Shown here piece after piece: positions 8,195-17,273 of a stretch of DNA of 64,000 bases. Under the pieces are notes generated by a model, which had not been told where the DNA came from, did no database searches, and was given only the letters and a program-made list of their open reading frames with translations. The stretch comes from Pseudomonas fluorescens (GTDB lineage Bacteria; Pseudomonadota; Gammaproteobacteria; Pseudomonadales; Pseudomonadaceae). Position 1 is the first letter of the stretch; each line of letters begins with the position of its first letter. Both the position numbers and the translations under genes were made by a program. The stretch is from positions 62,001 to 126,000 of the forward strand of contig NZ_CP078138.1 in NCBI RefSeq assembly GCF_019212185.1, given 5' to 3'.

Positions 8195-9106
8195 CTATTG
8201 ATTCGTGCTTGCCGCCCCACCCTCCAACTTGCGCCAAAGCAATCGCACGTTAGCCTTGCGCACCAACGCGCAGCGATACAAGCGAATCTCCAGCGGCACA
8301 TGCCATTGCGCCCCACCGCAAACCACCAGCTCACCACGCGCCAGTTCGGCGCGCACGCTCAACTGCGGCACCCAGGCGATACCCAGCCCTTCCAGGGCCA
8401 TGCTTTTGAGGCTGTCGGCCATTGCCGTTTCATACACCGTGGTAAAGCGCAGCGCCCGCTGGCGCAGCAACATGTTGACCGAGCGTCCGAGAAAAGCCCC
8501 GGCGCTATACGCCAACAACGGCACGCTGGCTTCGCCTTCGAGGTCAAACAAAGGTTTGCCGTCGGCATCGGCTGCACATACCGGGAGCATTTCGGTCTGA
8601 CCAAGGTGCAGCGAAGGAAAAATTTCCGAATCCATCTGCATTGCCGCATCAGGATCGTAAAAGGCCAGCATCAGATCGCAGCCGCCCTCGCGCAAAGCAT
8701 GCACGGCATCGCCAACGTTGGTGGCCACCAGCCGCGTAGCGATATTCAGGCCTTCGTTGCGCAATTGCGCAATCCAGCGTGGGAAAAACCCCAGCGCCAA
8801 GGAATGCGCTGCCGCGACCTGCATCACTTCACCCTGCCCACCTTCGAGGTGATGCAGGTGGCGCAACACTTCACCCAACTGTTCGACCACCGTCCGCGCG
8901 GTCACCAGAAACAGCTGTCCGGCCGCCGTCAGTTCGATGGGTGTGCGCGAGCGGTTGACCAGTGTCAGCCCCAGCGCCGCTTCCAGGCTGCGAATGCGCC
9001 GGCTGAATGCCGGCTGCGTCACGAAGCGCCGCTCGGCCGCTTGGGAAAAGCTGCGGGTCGCGGCCAGGGCACTGAAGTCCTCCAGCCATTTGCTTTCCAG
9101 ATTCAT
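8195..9106 (-). CDS. LysR-family regulator, HypT/QseD-like
   Basis: A 303-residue LysR-type regulator. The N-terminal helix-turn-helix (about residues 5-60) reads FSQAAERRFVTQPAFSRRI. The effector domain resembles E. coli HypT (YjiE): AAAHSLALGFFP near residue 100, PVCAADADGKPLF, and GLGIAWVPQLSV toward the end. HypT responds to hypochlorite; whether this one does is inference. The start at 9106 has an excellent ribosome site (GGGAGGA) and begins MNLESKW like HypT. It is divergent from aspA, with a 15-bp palindrome between them that may be its operator, so it may control aspA and itself. Confidence 0.85.
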   Translation of the reverse strand: MNLESKWLEDFSALAATRSFSQAAERRFVTQPAFSRRIRSLEAALGLTLVNRSRTPIELTAAGQLFLVTARTVVEQLGEVLRHLHHLEGGQGEVMQVAAAHSLALGFFPRWIAQLRNEGLNIATRLVATNVGDAVHALREGGCDLMLAFYDPDAAMQMDSEIFPSLHLGQTEMLPVCAADADGKPLFDLEGEASVPLLAYSAGAFLGRSVNMLLRQRALRFTTVYETAMADSLKSMALEGLGIAWVPQLSVRAELARGELVVCGGAQWHVPLEIRLYRCALVRKANVRLLWRKLEGGAASTNQ

Positions 9107-9166
9107 CACATCCTCCCGGACACGCACCAAATTAGGTCACACGCTCGCCGTGTACACGGCGTCACA

Positions 9167-9181
9167 TCGGCATTATGCCGA
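9167..9181. promoter_or_regulatory. 15-bp palindrome between the LysR gene and aspA
   Basis: TCGGCATTATGCCGA is a perfect palindrome around its central base. It lies 60 bp from the LysR start and 105 bp from the aspA start. Its place in a divergent LysR intergenic region makes it a candidate operator; binding is not shown. Confidence 0.45.
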
Positions 9182-9286
9182 ATGTGCATAGGCTAGTGTT
9201 TAACAGCATTGGCTCAAAATTCTCCACAAGCCTAGCATTCACAGCGTTCCGGCACAGACCGGGTCCATATTGAGATGATTTCTATC

Positions 9287-10711
9287 ATGTCCTCCGCTGC
9301 ATCATTCCGCACAGAAAACGACCTGCTTGGCACTCTCGAAGTCCCTGCTCAAGCGTATTACGGCATCCAGACCCTGCGAGCGGTGAATAACTTCCGCCTC
9401 TCGGGCGTTCCGATTTCGCATTACCCAAAACTGGTTGTCGGTCTGGCCATGGTCAAACAGGCCGCTGCTGACGCCAACCGTGAGCTGGGTCACCTGACCG
9501 AAGCCAAGCACGCTGCCATCAGCGAAGCCTGTGCACGTTTGATCCGCGGCGATTTCCACGAAGAGTTCGTGGTGGACATGATTCAAGGCGGCGCTGGCAC
9601 TTCGACCAACATGAATGCCAACGAAGTGATCGCCAACATCGCGCTGGAAGCCATGGGCCACCAGAAAGGCGAGTACCAGTACCTGCACCCGAACGACGAC
9701 GTGAACATGGCGCAGTCGACCAACGACGCCTACCCAACGGCCATTCGTCTGGGCCTGCTGCTGGGTCACGACGCCCTGCTCGCCAGCCTCGACAGCCTGA
9801 TTCAGGCGTTCGCGGCCAAGGGTGAAGAATTCAACCACGTCCTGAAGATGGGTCGTACCCAACTGCAAGACGCCGTGCCGATGACCCTGGGTCAGGAATT
9901 CCGTGCGTTCGCCACCACCATGGGCGAAGACCTGGCACGCCTGAAAACCCTGGCGCCAGAACTATTGACTGAAGTGAACCTGGGTGGCACCGCGATCGGC
10001 ACCGGCATCAACGCCGACCCACGCTACCAGGCCCTGGCCGTAGAGCGTCTGGCATTAATCAGCGGTCAACCGCTGGTTCCAGCCGCCGACCTGATCGAAG
10101 CCACTTCCGACATGGGCGCCTTCGTGCTGTTCTCCGGCATGCTCAAGCGCACCGCGGTCAAGCTGTCGAAGATCTGCAACGACCTGCGCCTGCTGTCCAG
10201 CGGCCCGCGTACCGGCATCAACGAGATCAACCTGCCAGCGCGTCAGCCAGGCAGCTCGATCATGCCTGGCAAGGTCAACCCGGTAATCCCGGAGGCCGTC
10301 AACCAGGTAGCGTTCCAGGTGATCGGTAACGACCTGGCCCTGACCATGGCGGCCGAAGGCGGCCAGTTGCAACTGAACGTGATGGAGCCGCTGATCGCCT
10401 TCAAGATCCTCGACTCGATCCGCCTGCTGCAACGCGCCATGGACATGCTGCGCGAGCACTGCATCGTCGGCATCACCGCCAACGAAGCCCGCTGCCGCGA
10501 ACTGGTCGAACACTCGATCGGCCTGGTCACCGCACTGAACCCGTACATCGGCTACAAAAACGCCACCCGCATCGCCCGTATCGCGCTGGAAACCGGCCGT
10601 GGCGTGCTGGAACTGGTACGTGAAGAAGGCCTGCTCGACGATGCCATGCTCGCCGACATCCTGCGTCCGGAAAATATGATTGCCCCGCGTCTGGTGCCTT
10701 TGAAGGCCTGA
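9287..10711 (+). CDS. aspA: Aspartate ammonia-lyase (aspartase)
   Basis: Converts L-aspartate reversibly to fumarate and ammonia, feeding the TCA cycle. It has 474 residues from the ATG at 9287 (MSSAASFRTENDLLG); a start four codons earlier is possible. Fumarase/aspartase superfamily motifs are present: TSTNMNANEVIAN near residue 100, NDAYPTA near residue 145, TQLQDAVPMTLGQEF near residue 190, and the catalytic loop SSIMPGKVNPVIPE near residue 325. A strong intrinsic terminator follows. Its neighbours, an alanine/glycine symporter and an asparaginase, make a coherent amino-acid catabolic region: asparaginase would supply aspartate. Confidence 0.96.
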   Translation: MSSAASFRTENDLLGTLEVPAQAYYGIQTLRAVNNFRLSGVPISHYPKLVVGLAMVKQAAADANRELGHLTEAKHAAISEACARLIRGDFHEEFVVDMIQGGAGTSTNMNANEVIANIALEAMGHQKGEYQYLHPNDDVNMAQSTNDAYPTAIRLGLLLGHDALLASLDSLIQAFAAKGEEFNHVLKMGRTQLQDAVPMTLGQEFRAFATTMGEDLARLKTLAPELLTEVNLGGTAIGTGINADPRYQALAVERLALISGQPLVPAADLIEATSDMGAFVLFSGMLKRTAVKLSKICNDLRLLSSGPRTGINEINLPARQPGSSIMPGKVNPVIPEAVNQVAFQVIGNDLALTMAAEGGQLQLNVMEPLIAFKILDSIRLLQRAMDMLREHCIVGITANEARCRELVEHSIGLVTALNPYIGYKNATRIARIALETGRGVLELVREEGLLDDAMLADILRPENMIAPRLVPLKA

Positions 10712-10762
10712 TGCTGTAGCACCGCTCACCAGGTCGAGGGACTAGACACCTCTCACCTTTTG

Positions 10763-10797
10763 AGGGCCTGGAGATGAATCTCCAGGCCCTTTTTTTA
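10763..10797 (+). terminator. Intrinsic terminator of aspA
   Basis: A perfect 12-bp stem, AGGGCCTGGAGA (10763-10774) with TCTCCAGGCCCT (10779-10790), has a 4-nt TGAA loop and is followed by a run of T residues. Confidence 0.93.
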
Positions 10798-10815
10798 ACC
10801 TGAAGAAATGTAGAA

Positions 10816-10909
10816 CCTGTGGGAGCGAGCCTGCTCGCGAGAGCGTCCAGTCAATCGCCACCTGCATTGAAAGTTCTACCGTAAACGCGAGCAGGCTCGC
10901 TCCCACAGG
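10816..10909. repeat. REPIN: two inverted REP elements
   Basis: CCTGTGGGAGCGAGC (from 10816) and its exact inverse GCTCGCTCCCACAGG (to 10909) mark two REP palindromes, each extended by CTGCTCGCG or CGCGAGCAG, with about 46 bases between. This is the classical Pseudomonas REP doublet (REPIN), mobilised in trans by RAYT transposases; no RAYT gene lies in this window. Confidence 0.9.
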
Positions 10910-10935
10910 AAAGCATCGGTATAGTGCCGCCCCTC

Positions 10936-10979
10936 TTCGCATGAGCGGTCGTCGGTAGCGAGACCCCAACTCATGCGAA
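10936..10979 (+). other. Long-arm inverted repeat upstream of the alanine symporter gene
   Basis: TTCGCATGAG (10936-10945) and CTCATGCGAA (10970-10979) are perfect 10-bp inverted arms separated by 24 bases, about 140 bases before the symporter start. The intergenic stretch 10712-11117 otherwise holds the aspA terminator and the REPIN, and no gene. The repeat could be a protein-binding site or a leader stem; nothing decides between them. Confidence 0.4.
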
Positions 10980-11117
10980 ACCCGAACTAATAACAAACCC
11001 GCGATATGAACCCGGGACGAACATCGAACCGCCTGTTGAGCCGTGCGCCCACAGACGTAACAAGATGTGTCCACCAGGTCAGCATCTGCCTACACAAAAA
11101 ACAGCGAGGAATAATCC

Positions 11118-12569
11118 ATGCTCGAAGTCATTAACGACTTCCTCTCAGGGAAAGTACTGATCGTGCTCATTGTCGGGCTCGGTGGTTACTTCACGATCCG
11201 CTCGCGTTTCGTTCAACTGCGTCACTTCTTCCACATGTTCGCGGTGTTCCGTGACAGTCTGCGCAGCAGCGCCGGCCAACTCAGCTCATTCCAGGCGCTG
11301 ATGCTCAGCCTCGCCGGGCGCGTCGGTGCCGGCAACATCGCCGGGGTTGGCATTGCCGTAACCCTGGGCGGCCCGGGCGCCGTGTTCTGGATGTGGATGA
11401 CCGCACTGGTCGGCATGTCCAGCAGCTTCTTCGAGTGCTCCCTCGGTCAGCTCTACAAGCGCTGCGATTCCGAAGGTCAGTACCGTGGCGGCCCGTCCTA
11501 CTACATCGAGCACGGCCTGAAAAAACGCTGGCTGGGGATGATCATGGCGTTCCTGCTGCTGATCACCTTCGGTTTTGCCTTCAATGGCCTGCAAGCCCAC
11601 GCCGTGACCCACTCGCTGAACAACGCCTTCGGTCTCGACACCACCTACACCGGTCTCGCCCTGGCAGTGCTGCTGGGCCTGGTGTTCATCGGCGGGATCA
11701 AGCGGATTGCCGCGATTGCCGACCTGCTGGTGCCGGTCAAGACCCTGGTTTACATCGCCGTGACCATCTACGTGATCGTGCTGCAGTTCGACCAAGTGCC
11801 GGGCATGCTGATGACCATCGTCAAGAGCGCCTTCGGCCTGGACCAGGCCTTCGGTGGCCTGGTGGGCAGCGCCATCATCATGGGCGTGAAGCGTGGCGTA
11901 TTCGCCAACGAAGCCGGCCTGGGCAGTGCGCCCAACGTCGCTGCTGTAGCCTCGGTCGAGCACCCGGTCGCGCAAGGCGTGGTGCAAGCGTTCAGCGTGT
12001 TCCTCGACACCTTCATCATCTGCACCTGCACCGCACTGCTGATCCTGCTGTCGGGCTTCTATACCCCGGGCTTCGAAGGTGACGGCATCGCCCTGACCCA
12101 GAACTCCCTGGCGGCCGTCGTCGGCGAATGGGGCCGGATGTTCATCTCGGTGGCGCTGGCGCTGTTTGTGTTCACCTCGATTCTCTACAACTACTACCTG
12201 GGCGAGAGCAACCTGCGCTACCTGATCGGTGACAACCGCAAGGCCCTTATCGGCTACCGCGCACTGGTACTGGTGTTGATTTTCTGGGGCGCCATCGAAA
12301 ACCTCGGCACCGTGTTCGCCTTTGCCGACATCACCATGACCATGCTCGCATTCGTCAACCTGATCGCGCTGTTCCTGCTGTTCAAGATCGGCATGCGCAT
12401 CCTGCGTGACTACGACGACCAACGCGCGGCCGGCATCAAGACGCCAGTCTTCGACTCGAGCAAGTTCTCCGATCTGGACCTGGATCTGCAAGCCTGGCCG
12501 GCCAACCCGCCTGCCGTAGCGACCAAGACTGATACCGCCATTGACGGCGTCACCGCAGCGCAACGCTGA
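11118..12569 (+). CDS. Alanine/glycine:cation symporter (AgcS family)
   Basis: Inner-membrane sodium- or proton-coupled importer of alanine and/or glycine, 483 residues and about 11 helices. Family motifs include FQALMLSLAGRVGAGNIAGV near residue 57 (cation and substrate site), GMSSSFFECSLGQLYK near residue 98, and GVKRGVFANEAGLGSAPNVA near residue 255. The ATG at 11118 is preceded by AGCGAGGA. Downstream, two GC-rich hairpins and then an asparaginase gene follow on the same strand. Confidence 0.92.
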   Translation: MLEVINDFLSGKVLIVLIVGLGGYFTIRSRFVQLRHFFHMFAVFRDSLRSSAGQLSSFQALMLSLAGRVGAGNIAGVGIAVTLGGPGAVFWMWMTALVGMSSSFFECSLGQLYKRCDSEGQYRGGPSYYIEHGLKKRWLGMIMAFLLLITFGFAFNGLQAHAVTHSLNNAFGLDTTYTGLALAVLLGLVFIGGIKRIAAIADLLVPVKTLVYIAVTIYVIVLQFDQVPGMLMTIVKSAFGLDQAFGGLVGSAIIMGVKRGVFANEAGLGSAPNVAAVASVEHPVAQGVVQAFSVFLDTFIICTCTALLILLSGFYTPGFEGDGIALTQNSLAAVVGEWGRMFISVALALFVFTSILYNYYLGESNLRYLIGDNRKALIGYRALVLVLIFWGAIENLGTVFAFADITMTMLAFVNLIALFLLFKIGMRILRDYDDQRAAGIKTPVFDSSKFSDLDLDLQAWPANPPAVATKTDTAIDGVTAAQR

Positions 12570-12580
12570 CCGGTAAAAAA

Positions 12581-12642
12581 CGGGCGCACCCCCTGCGCCC
12601 GACGTGACACATCGTGCGACCGGCGTCATGCTCGGTCGCACG
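12581..12642 (+). other. Two adjacent hairpins between the symporter and asparaginase genes
   Basis: The first hairpin pairs CGGGCGCA (12581-12588) with TGCGCCCG (12594-12601). The second pairs CGTGCGACCG (12613-12622) perfectly with CGGTCGCACG (12633-12642). Neither is followed by T residues on the plus strand, so they are not classical terminators. They may limit read-through or protect the upstream mRNA end. Confidence 0.45.
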
Positions 12643-12667
12643 CCGTCATCCCTTCAGGAGACCTCAC

Positions 12668-13672
12668 ATGACCCCTGCAACCTACCCCGCCGCCCAGCAC
12701 ATCATGGTGCTCTACACCGGTGGCACCATCGGCATGCAAGCCAGCGCCAATGGCCTCGCACCGGCCTCCGGCTTCGAGGCGCGGATGCGCGACTACCTGC
12801 ACAGCCAGCCGCAACTTGTGGTGCCGCAGTGGCGTTTTCGCGAGATGAACCCGCTGATCGACAGCGCCAACATGACGCCCGACTACTGGCAGCGTTTGCG
12901 TGAGGCGGTGGTTGAGGCGGTCGACGTCGATGGCTGTGACAGTGTGCTCATTCTGCATGGCACCGATACCCTGGCCTACAGCGCCGCGGCCATGAGCTTC
13001 CAACTGCTGGGCCTGCAGGCCCGCGTGGTGTTTACCGGTTCGATGCTGCCCGCCGGGGTCACCGACAGCGATGCCTGGGAAAACCTCGGCGGTGCGCTGG
13101 CTGCCCTTGGTCAGGGTCTGGCGCCAGGGGTGCACCTGTACTTCCATGGCGAACTGCTGGACCCGACGCGTTGCGCGAAAATCCGCAGTTTCGGTCGCCA
13201 TCCCTTCGCCCGCCTGCAACGCCAGGGTGGCGGTATGAAGGCCGCATCGATCCCGCAAGCCTTGCAGTATCAGCAGCCCAAACAACTGGCCCGGGTCGGC
13301 GTACTGCCGCTATTCCCCGGCATCGGTGCCGAACAACTCGACGGCATGCTCGACAGCGGTATCCAGGGCCTGGTGCTGGAGTGTTTCGGCAGCGGTACCG
13401 GACCGAGTGACAACCCGCAGTTCCTGGCCAGCCTTGAGCGAGCCCGTGCGCTTGGCGTGGTGGTAGTGGCGATTACTCAGTGTCACGAGGGCGGCGTCGA
13501 ACTGGATATCTACGAAGCCGGCAGCCGTTTGCGTGGCGTTGGCGTACTGTCGGGTGGCGGCATGACCCGTGAGGCGGCATTCGGCAAGCTGCATGCATTG
13601 CTCGGCGCTGGACTGGCGAGTGATGAGGTGCGTCGCCTGGCCGAACTGGACCTGTGTGGCGAGTTAAGCTGA
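12668..13672 (+). CDS. ansA: Type I L-asparaginase
   Basis: Hydrolyses L-asparagine to aspartate and ammonia. It has 334 residues and no signal peptide, so it is the cytoplasmic type I form. The two asparaginase signatures are clear: VLYTGGTIGM near residues 14-23 (catalytic Thr) and LHGTDTLAYSAAAM near residue 100 (second catalytic Thr and Asp). GLVLECFGSGTGPSDN near residue 240 marks the C-terminal domain. The ATG at 12668 has the ribosome site CAGGAG; the longer frame upstream lacks one. The gene follows the symporter gene and lies near aspA, which would use its product. Confidence 0.93.
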   Translation: MTPATYPAAQHIMVLYTGGTIGMQASANGLAPASGFEARMRDYLHSQPQLVVPQWRFREMNPLIDSANMTPDYWQRLREAVVEAVDVDGCDSVLILHGTDTLAYSAAAMSFQLLGLQARVVFTGSMLPAGVTDSDAWENLGGALAALGQGLAPGVHLYFHGELLDPTRCAKIRSFGRHPFARLQRQGGGMKAASIPQALQYQQPKQLARVGVLPLFPGIGAEQLDGMLDSGIQGLVLECFGSGTGPSDNPQFLASLERARALGVVVVAITQCHEGGVELDIYEAGSRLRGVGVLSGGGMTREAAFGKLHALLGAGLASDEVRRLAELDLCGELS

Positions 13673-13817
13673 AATGCCCGAAAGCTGGGCGATTAGCGCA
13701 GCGTGATCGGCCTTGATCTGGCCCGGCGAGTGTTTTCGGAGTGCTTGAGCACGCAGGCGTGGCGGATCACGGCACGCTACTTGCTCTTCTCCCAGCAAAC
13801 CTCGACGGGAACCCTCC

Positions 13818-14822
13818 ATGCTGCACTCCCACCTCACTACGCTTAACGCGGTTTCGCTGGTGCTCGACGCCTTCCGGGCCGACGGCCTGTCCAGCGAAGC
13901 ACTGCTGGCCGGCAGCGGGATTAGCCCGGCGGACCTGAGCCGTGCCGATACACGCATCACCACCAACCAGGAGATGCAGGTATGCGCCAATGCCGTCGCC
14001 CTCAAGCACGACATCGGCCTGGAGCTGGGGCGGCGTATGCACGTTTCCTGCTATGGCATGCTCGGTTACGCCCTGCTCACCTGTGCCACCTTCGGTGACG
14101 CCTTGCGCCTGGCAATTCGCTATCCGGCGCTGTTGGGAACACTTTTCGAGCTGAGCCTGGAGGACGATGGCGAACAGGTGTGGCTGGTCGCCGCCGATTA
14201 CCGCGAGAGTCCGGCGATGGCCGTGTTCAACGCCGAGTTCTGCCTGGTGTCGTTACGCGTCACCTGCGACGACCTGCTCGGGCACCCACTGCCCTTGCTC
14301 AGTGCCCGCTTCGAGCATCCTGCACCCGATTACGAAACCACCTACGCTCAACACTTCAATTGCCCGCGACATTTCGGCGCGCGGGACAACGCCTTCGCCT
14401 TCGACAAGCGCTGGCTCGACCAGCCTCTGCCACTGGCCGACGTCATTACCCACCAGGCCATGGCCGAACGCTGTCGCAAGCAGAACGTCGAGTTCACCGG
14501 GCGCCAGGCGTGGCTGGGACGCATCCGCCAGTTACTCAGCGCCCAGTTGAACGCGGCACCGGGGCTCGAAGGCCTCGCCGAACAAATGAACTGTTCGGCC
14601 CGCACGCTGCGTCGCCACCTCAAGGACCTTGGCTGCAGTTATCAGGAACTGCTCGACGAGTTGCGCTTCGAGCAGGCCAAGCAAATGCTCTGCGAGGATC
14701 AGCTGCCGATCTACCAGATCGCCGAGGCCCTGGGCTTCAGCGAAACCGCCAGTTTTCGTCACGCATTCGTGCGCTGGAGCGGGGTTGCACCCAGTCAATT
14801 TCGGCCGTTGGGGTTGCGCTGA
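13818..14822 (+). CDS. AraC-family regulator (OruR/ArgR-like arrangement)
   Basis: A 334-residue regulator. The N-terminal two-thirds is the arabinose-binding-like domain found in larger AraC members (ITTNQEMQVCANAVAL, GMLGYALLTCATFGDALRLA). The last 90 residues hold two helix-turn-helix units: LAEQMNCSARTLRRHLKDLG and IAEALGFSETASFRHAFVRW. It lies 145 bp upstream of the acetylpolyamine amidohydrolase gene on the same strand and may regulate it. A small CCCCTG/CAGGGG stem at 14831-14847 separates them. Confidence 0.87.
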   Translation: MLHSHLTTLNAVSLVLDAFRADGLSSEALLAGSGISPADLSRADTRITTNQEMQVCANAVALKHDIGLELGRRMHVSCYGMLGYALLTCATFGDALRLAIRYPALLGTLFELSLEDDGEQVWLVAADYRESPAMAVFNAEFCLVSLRVTCDDLLGHPLPLLSARFEHPAPDYETTYAQHFNCPRHFGARDNAFAFDKRWLDQPLPLADVITHQAMAERCRKQNVEFTGRQAWLGRIRQLLSAQLNAAPGLEGLAEQMNCSARTLRRHLKDLGCSYQELLDELRFEQAKQMLCEDQLPIYQIAEALGFSETASFRHAFVRWSGVAPSQFRPLGLR

Positions 14823-14967
14823 GGAGTAAACCCCTGCCGGCCAGGGGCGAATTTCGGTCATTTTTATTGGCCGTATCGATCCCCTTTTGGCCTTTCCTGC
14901 CGTTCTCCCAAATCCCGCACCGGGCAAAACTGTGGCTAACCGAATCAGCCCTGCGGAGAACAACAAC

Positions 14968-15996
14968 ATGCTGACCATCTACTCGGACGACCACCATTTG
15001 CACCACGGTCGCTGTGAACTGATCGACGGCCAACTCAAGCCCTGTTTCGAAATGCCTTCGCGCGCCGACCACGTGCTGGCCCGGGTGCAGAACCAGAACC
15101 TCGGCCCCGTCGAAGCCCCCAAGGACTTCGGCCTTGAGCCGATTGCGCGGATCCACAGCCACGACTATCTGGAGTTCTTCAAAGGCGCCTGGGCGCGCTG
15201 GACCGAGTTCAATACCGACGGTGATCTGCTGCCCTACACATGGCCGGCCCGCACCCTGCGTCAGGTCAAACCTACCAGCCTGCATGGCCAACTCGGCTAT
15301 TACAGCTTCGACGGCGGTGCACCGATTACCGCCGGCACCTGGCAAGCGGCCTACAGCGCAGCGCAAGTGGCGCTTACCGCACAGGCTGAAATTCAGCGCG
15401 GCGCCCACAGCGCCTTCGCCCTGTGCCGTCCGCCGGGACACCACGCCGCCGGTGACTTGATGGGTGGCTATTGCTACCTCAACAACGCCGCGATTGCCGC
15501 CCAGGCCTTCCTCGATCAGGGGCACAAAAAGGTCGCGATCCTCGACGTCGACTATCACCACGGCAACGGCACTCAATCGATTTTCTATGAGCGCAGCGAC
15601 GTGCTGTTCACCTCGATTCATGGTCATCCGGAAGCCGAATTTCCGTTCTTCCTGGGCTACGACGACGAACTCGGCGAAGGCGCCGGCGAAGGCTTCAATT
15701 TCAACTATCCATTGGCTGCGGGCAGTGGCTGGGAGACCTGGAGTGCAGCCCTGGAACAGGCCTGTGCAGAGATCGACAACTACGGCGCCGACATCATTGT
15801 CGTCTCCCTCGGCGTGGACACCTTCAAGGACGACCCGATCTCGCAATTCAAACTCGACAGCCCGGACTACCTGGCCATGGGCAAGCGCATTGCCGGCCTC
15901 GGCAAGCCGACCCTGTTCGTCATGGAAGGTGGCTACGCGGTAGAAGAAATCGGCATCAACGCCGTGAACGTTCTACAGGGTTTCGAAAACGCTTAA
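14968..15996 (+). CDS. aphA: Acetylpolyamine amidohydrolase (class II histone-deacetylase fold)
   Basis: Zinc enzyme predicted to remove acetyl groups from acetylputrescine, acetylcadaverine and similar compounds. It has 342 residues. Deacetylase motifs are intact: RPPGHHAAGDLMGGYCYLNN near residues 154-173 (the catalytic His pair), DVDYHHGNGTQ near residue 194 (zinc Asp and His), SLGVDTFKDDP near residue 284 (third zinc ligand), and MEGGYAVEE near residue 320. The start at 14968 has GGAG 10 bases upstream and gives the family N-terminus MLTIYSDDH. A polyamine-binding protein gene follows after 15 bp, as for PA1409-PA1410 in PAO1 (from memory). Confidence 0.88.
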   Translation: MLTIYSDDHHLHHGRCELIDGQLKPCFEMPSRADHVLARVQNQNLGPVEAPKDFGLEPIARIHSHDYLEFFKGAWARWTEFNTDGDLLPYTWPARTLRQVKPTSLHGQLGYYSFDGGAPITAGTWQAAYSAAQVALTAQAEIQRGAHSAFALCRPPGHHAAGDLMGGYCYLNNAAIAAQAFLDQGHKKVAILDVDYHHGNGTQSIFYERSDVLFTSIHGHPEAEFPFFLGYDDELGEGAGEGFNFNYPLAAGSGWETWSAALEQACAEIDNYGADIIVVSLGVDTFKDDPISQFKLDSPDYLAMGKRIAGLGKPTLFVMEGGYAVEEIGINAVNVLQGFENA

Positions 15997-16011
15997 CGAG
16001 GGTGCACCCGC

Positions 16012-17112
16012 ATGAACAGTCTCAAGCGCTTCATCCTGCCAGCCCTGTGCGCCTCGCTGCTCAGCGTGGCGGCCCACGCCGAAGAACGAACGTTGCGCGT
16101 CTACAACTGGTTCGACTACATCACCCCCAAGGCCCTGGAGGACTTCAAGGCGCAGAACAGCCAAGTCAAGCTGATCTACGACATCTTCGACACCAACGAA
16201 GCCCTGGAAGCCAAGCTGTTGACCGGCAACTCCGGCTACGACGTGGTGGTCCCCTCCAATGTGTTTCTGGCCAAGCAGATCGATGCGGGGGTGTTCCAGC
16301 CACTGGATCGCAGCAAGCTGCCGAACTGGAGCCACCTCGACCCCAAGTTGATGAAGCTGATCGAAGCCAACGATCCGGGTAACCAGTTCGCCGTGCCCTA
16401 CATGTACGGCACCATCCTGATCGGCTTCAACCCGGCCAGGATCAAGGCGGCCCTCGGCGATAACGCCCCCGTGGACAGCTGGGATCTGATCTTCAAGGAA
16501 GAAAACATCAGCAAGCTCAAGCAATGCGGCGTGGCTTTGCTCGACTCGCCGTCAGAGATCCTGCCGCTGGCCCTGCAACACCTGGGCCTGGACCCCAACA
16601 GCAAAAAGCCTGCGGATTACGCCCAGGCCGAAGCGCTGCTGATGAAGATCCGTCCTTACGTCACCTACTTCCATTCGTCCAAGTACATGGCCGATATCGC
16701 CAACGGTGACATCTGCGTCGCGGTCGGCTATTCCGGCAGTTTTTCCCAGGCCGCCAACCGCGCCAAGGAAGCCAAAAATGGTGTAGTCGTCGACATGCGT
16801 CTACCCAAGGAAGGCGCGCCGATCTGGTTCGACATGCTGGCCATTCCAAAGGGCGCAAAGAACCCCGACGATGCCTACACCTTTATCAACTACCTGCTGC
16901 AACCCCAAGTGATTGCACCGGTCAGCGACTTCGTGGGTTACCCGAATCCGAACAAGGACGCCACGGACAAGGTCGACCCGGCGATCCGCAACAACCCCAA
17001 CCTGTACCCCACCGACGCCGCCATGAGCACGCTGTACACCCTGCAACCGCTGCCAAGGGATGCCGAACGCGCACGGACTCGTGCCTGGACCAAGATCAAG
17101 TCCGGCACCTGA
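16012..17112 (+). CDS. Periplasmic polyamine-binding protein (PotF/SpuD family)
   Basis: Extracellular solute-binding protein of 366 residues for putrescine, spermidine or acetylated relatives. A signal peptide is visible (LPALCASLLSVAAHA, cut near residue 23). The mature start RTLRVYNWFDYITPKALEDF is typical of PotF. Further family segments are YDVVVPSNVFLAKQIDAG, VPYMYGTILIGFN and VAVGYSGSFSQA. No permease or ATPase genes accompany it, so it must share a transporter encoded elsewhere or act as a sensor. An intrinsic terminator follows the gene. Confidence 0.9.
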   Translation: MNSLKRFILPALCASLLSVAAHAEERTLRVYNWFDYITPKALEDFKAQNSQVKLIYDIFDTNEALEAKLLTGNSGYDVVVPSNVFLAKQIDAGVFQPLDRSKLPNWSHLDPKLMKLIEANDPGNQFAVPYMYGTILIGFNPARIKAALGDNAPVDSWDLIFKEENISKLKQCGVALLDSPSEILPLALQHLGLDPNSKKPADYAQAEALLMKIRPYVTYFHSSKYMADIANGDICVAVGYSGSFSQAANRAKEAKNGVVVDMRLPKEGAPIWFDMLAIPKGAKNPDDAYTFINYLLQPQVIAPVSDFVGYPNPNKDATDKVDPAIRNNPNLYPTDAAMSTLYTLQPLPRDAERARTRAWTKIKSGT

Positions 17113-17138
17113 CGCTCGCCAGGCTTACGCTGTGATCG

Positions 17139-17166
17139 AGACCTGCGCCTGCGCAGGTCTTTTTTA
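17139..17166 (+). terminator. Intrinsic terminator of the aphA-binding-protein unit
   Basis: AGACCTGCGC (17139-17148) pairs with GCGCAGGTCT (17151-17160), followed by six T residues. In practice the inner pairs will open to form a normal loop. Confidence 0.9.
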
Positions 17167-17273
17167 TCCTGGATATTTGTTTACCACCCTCGCCACGCCC
17201 GCTCTCACTACCTTGCCACGGACCGCGCAACGAGCCCCCATCGCTGCCCGTCTCCCACACACAGGAAGTGACC

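Noticed and set aside
11286..12641. 451-codon minus-strand frame opposite the alanine symporter gene
   Set aside because: Its translation is full of His, Gln and Asp, typical of an antisense frame through a membrane-protein gene; no start signals are seen.
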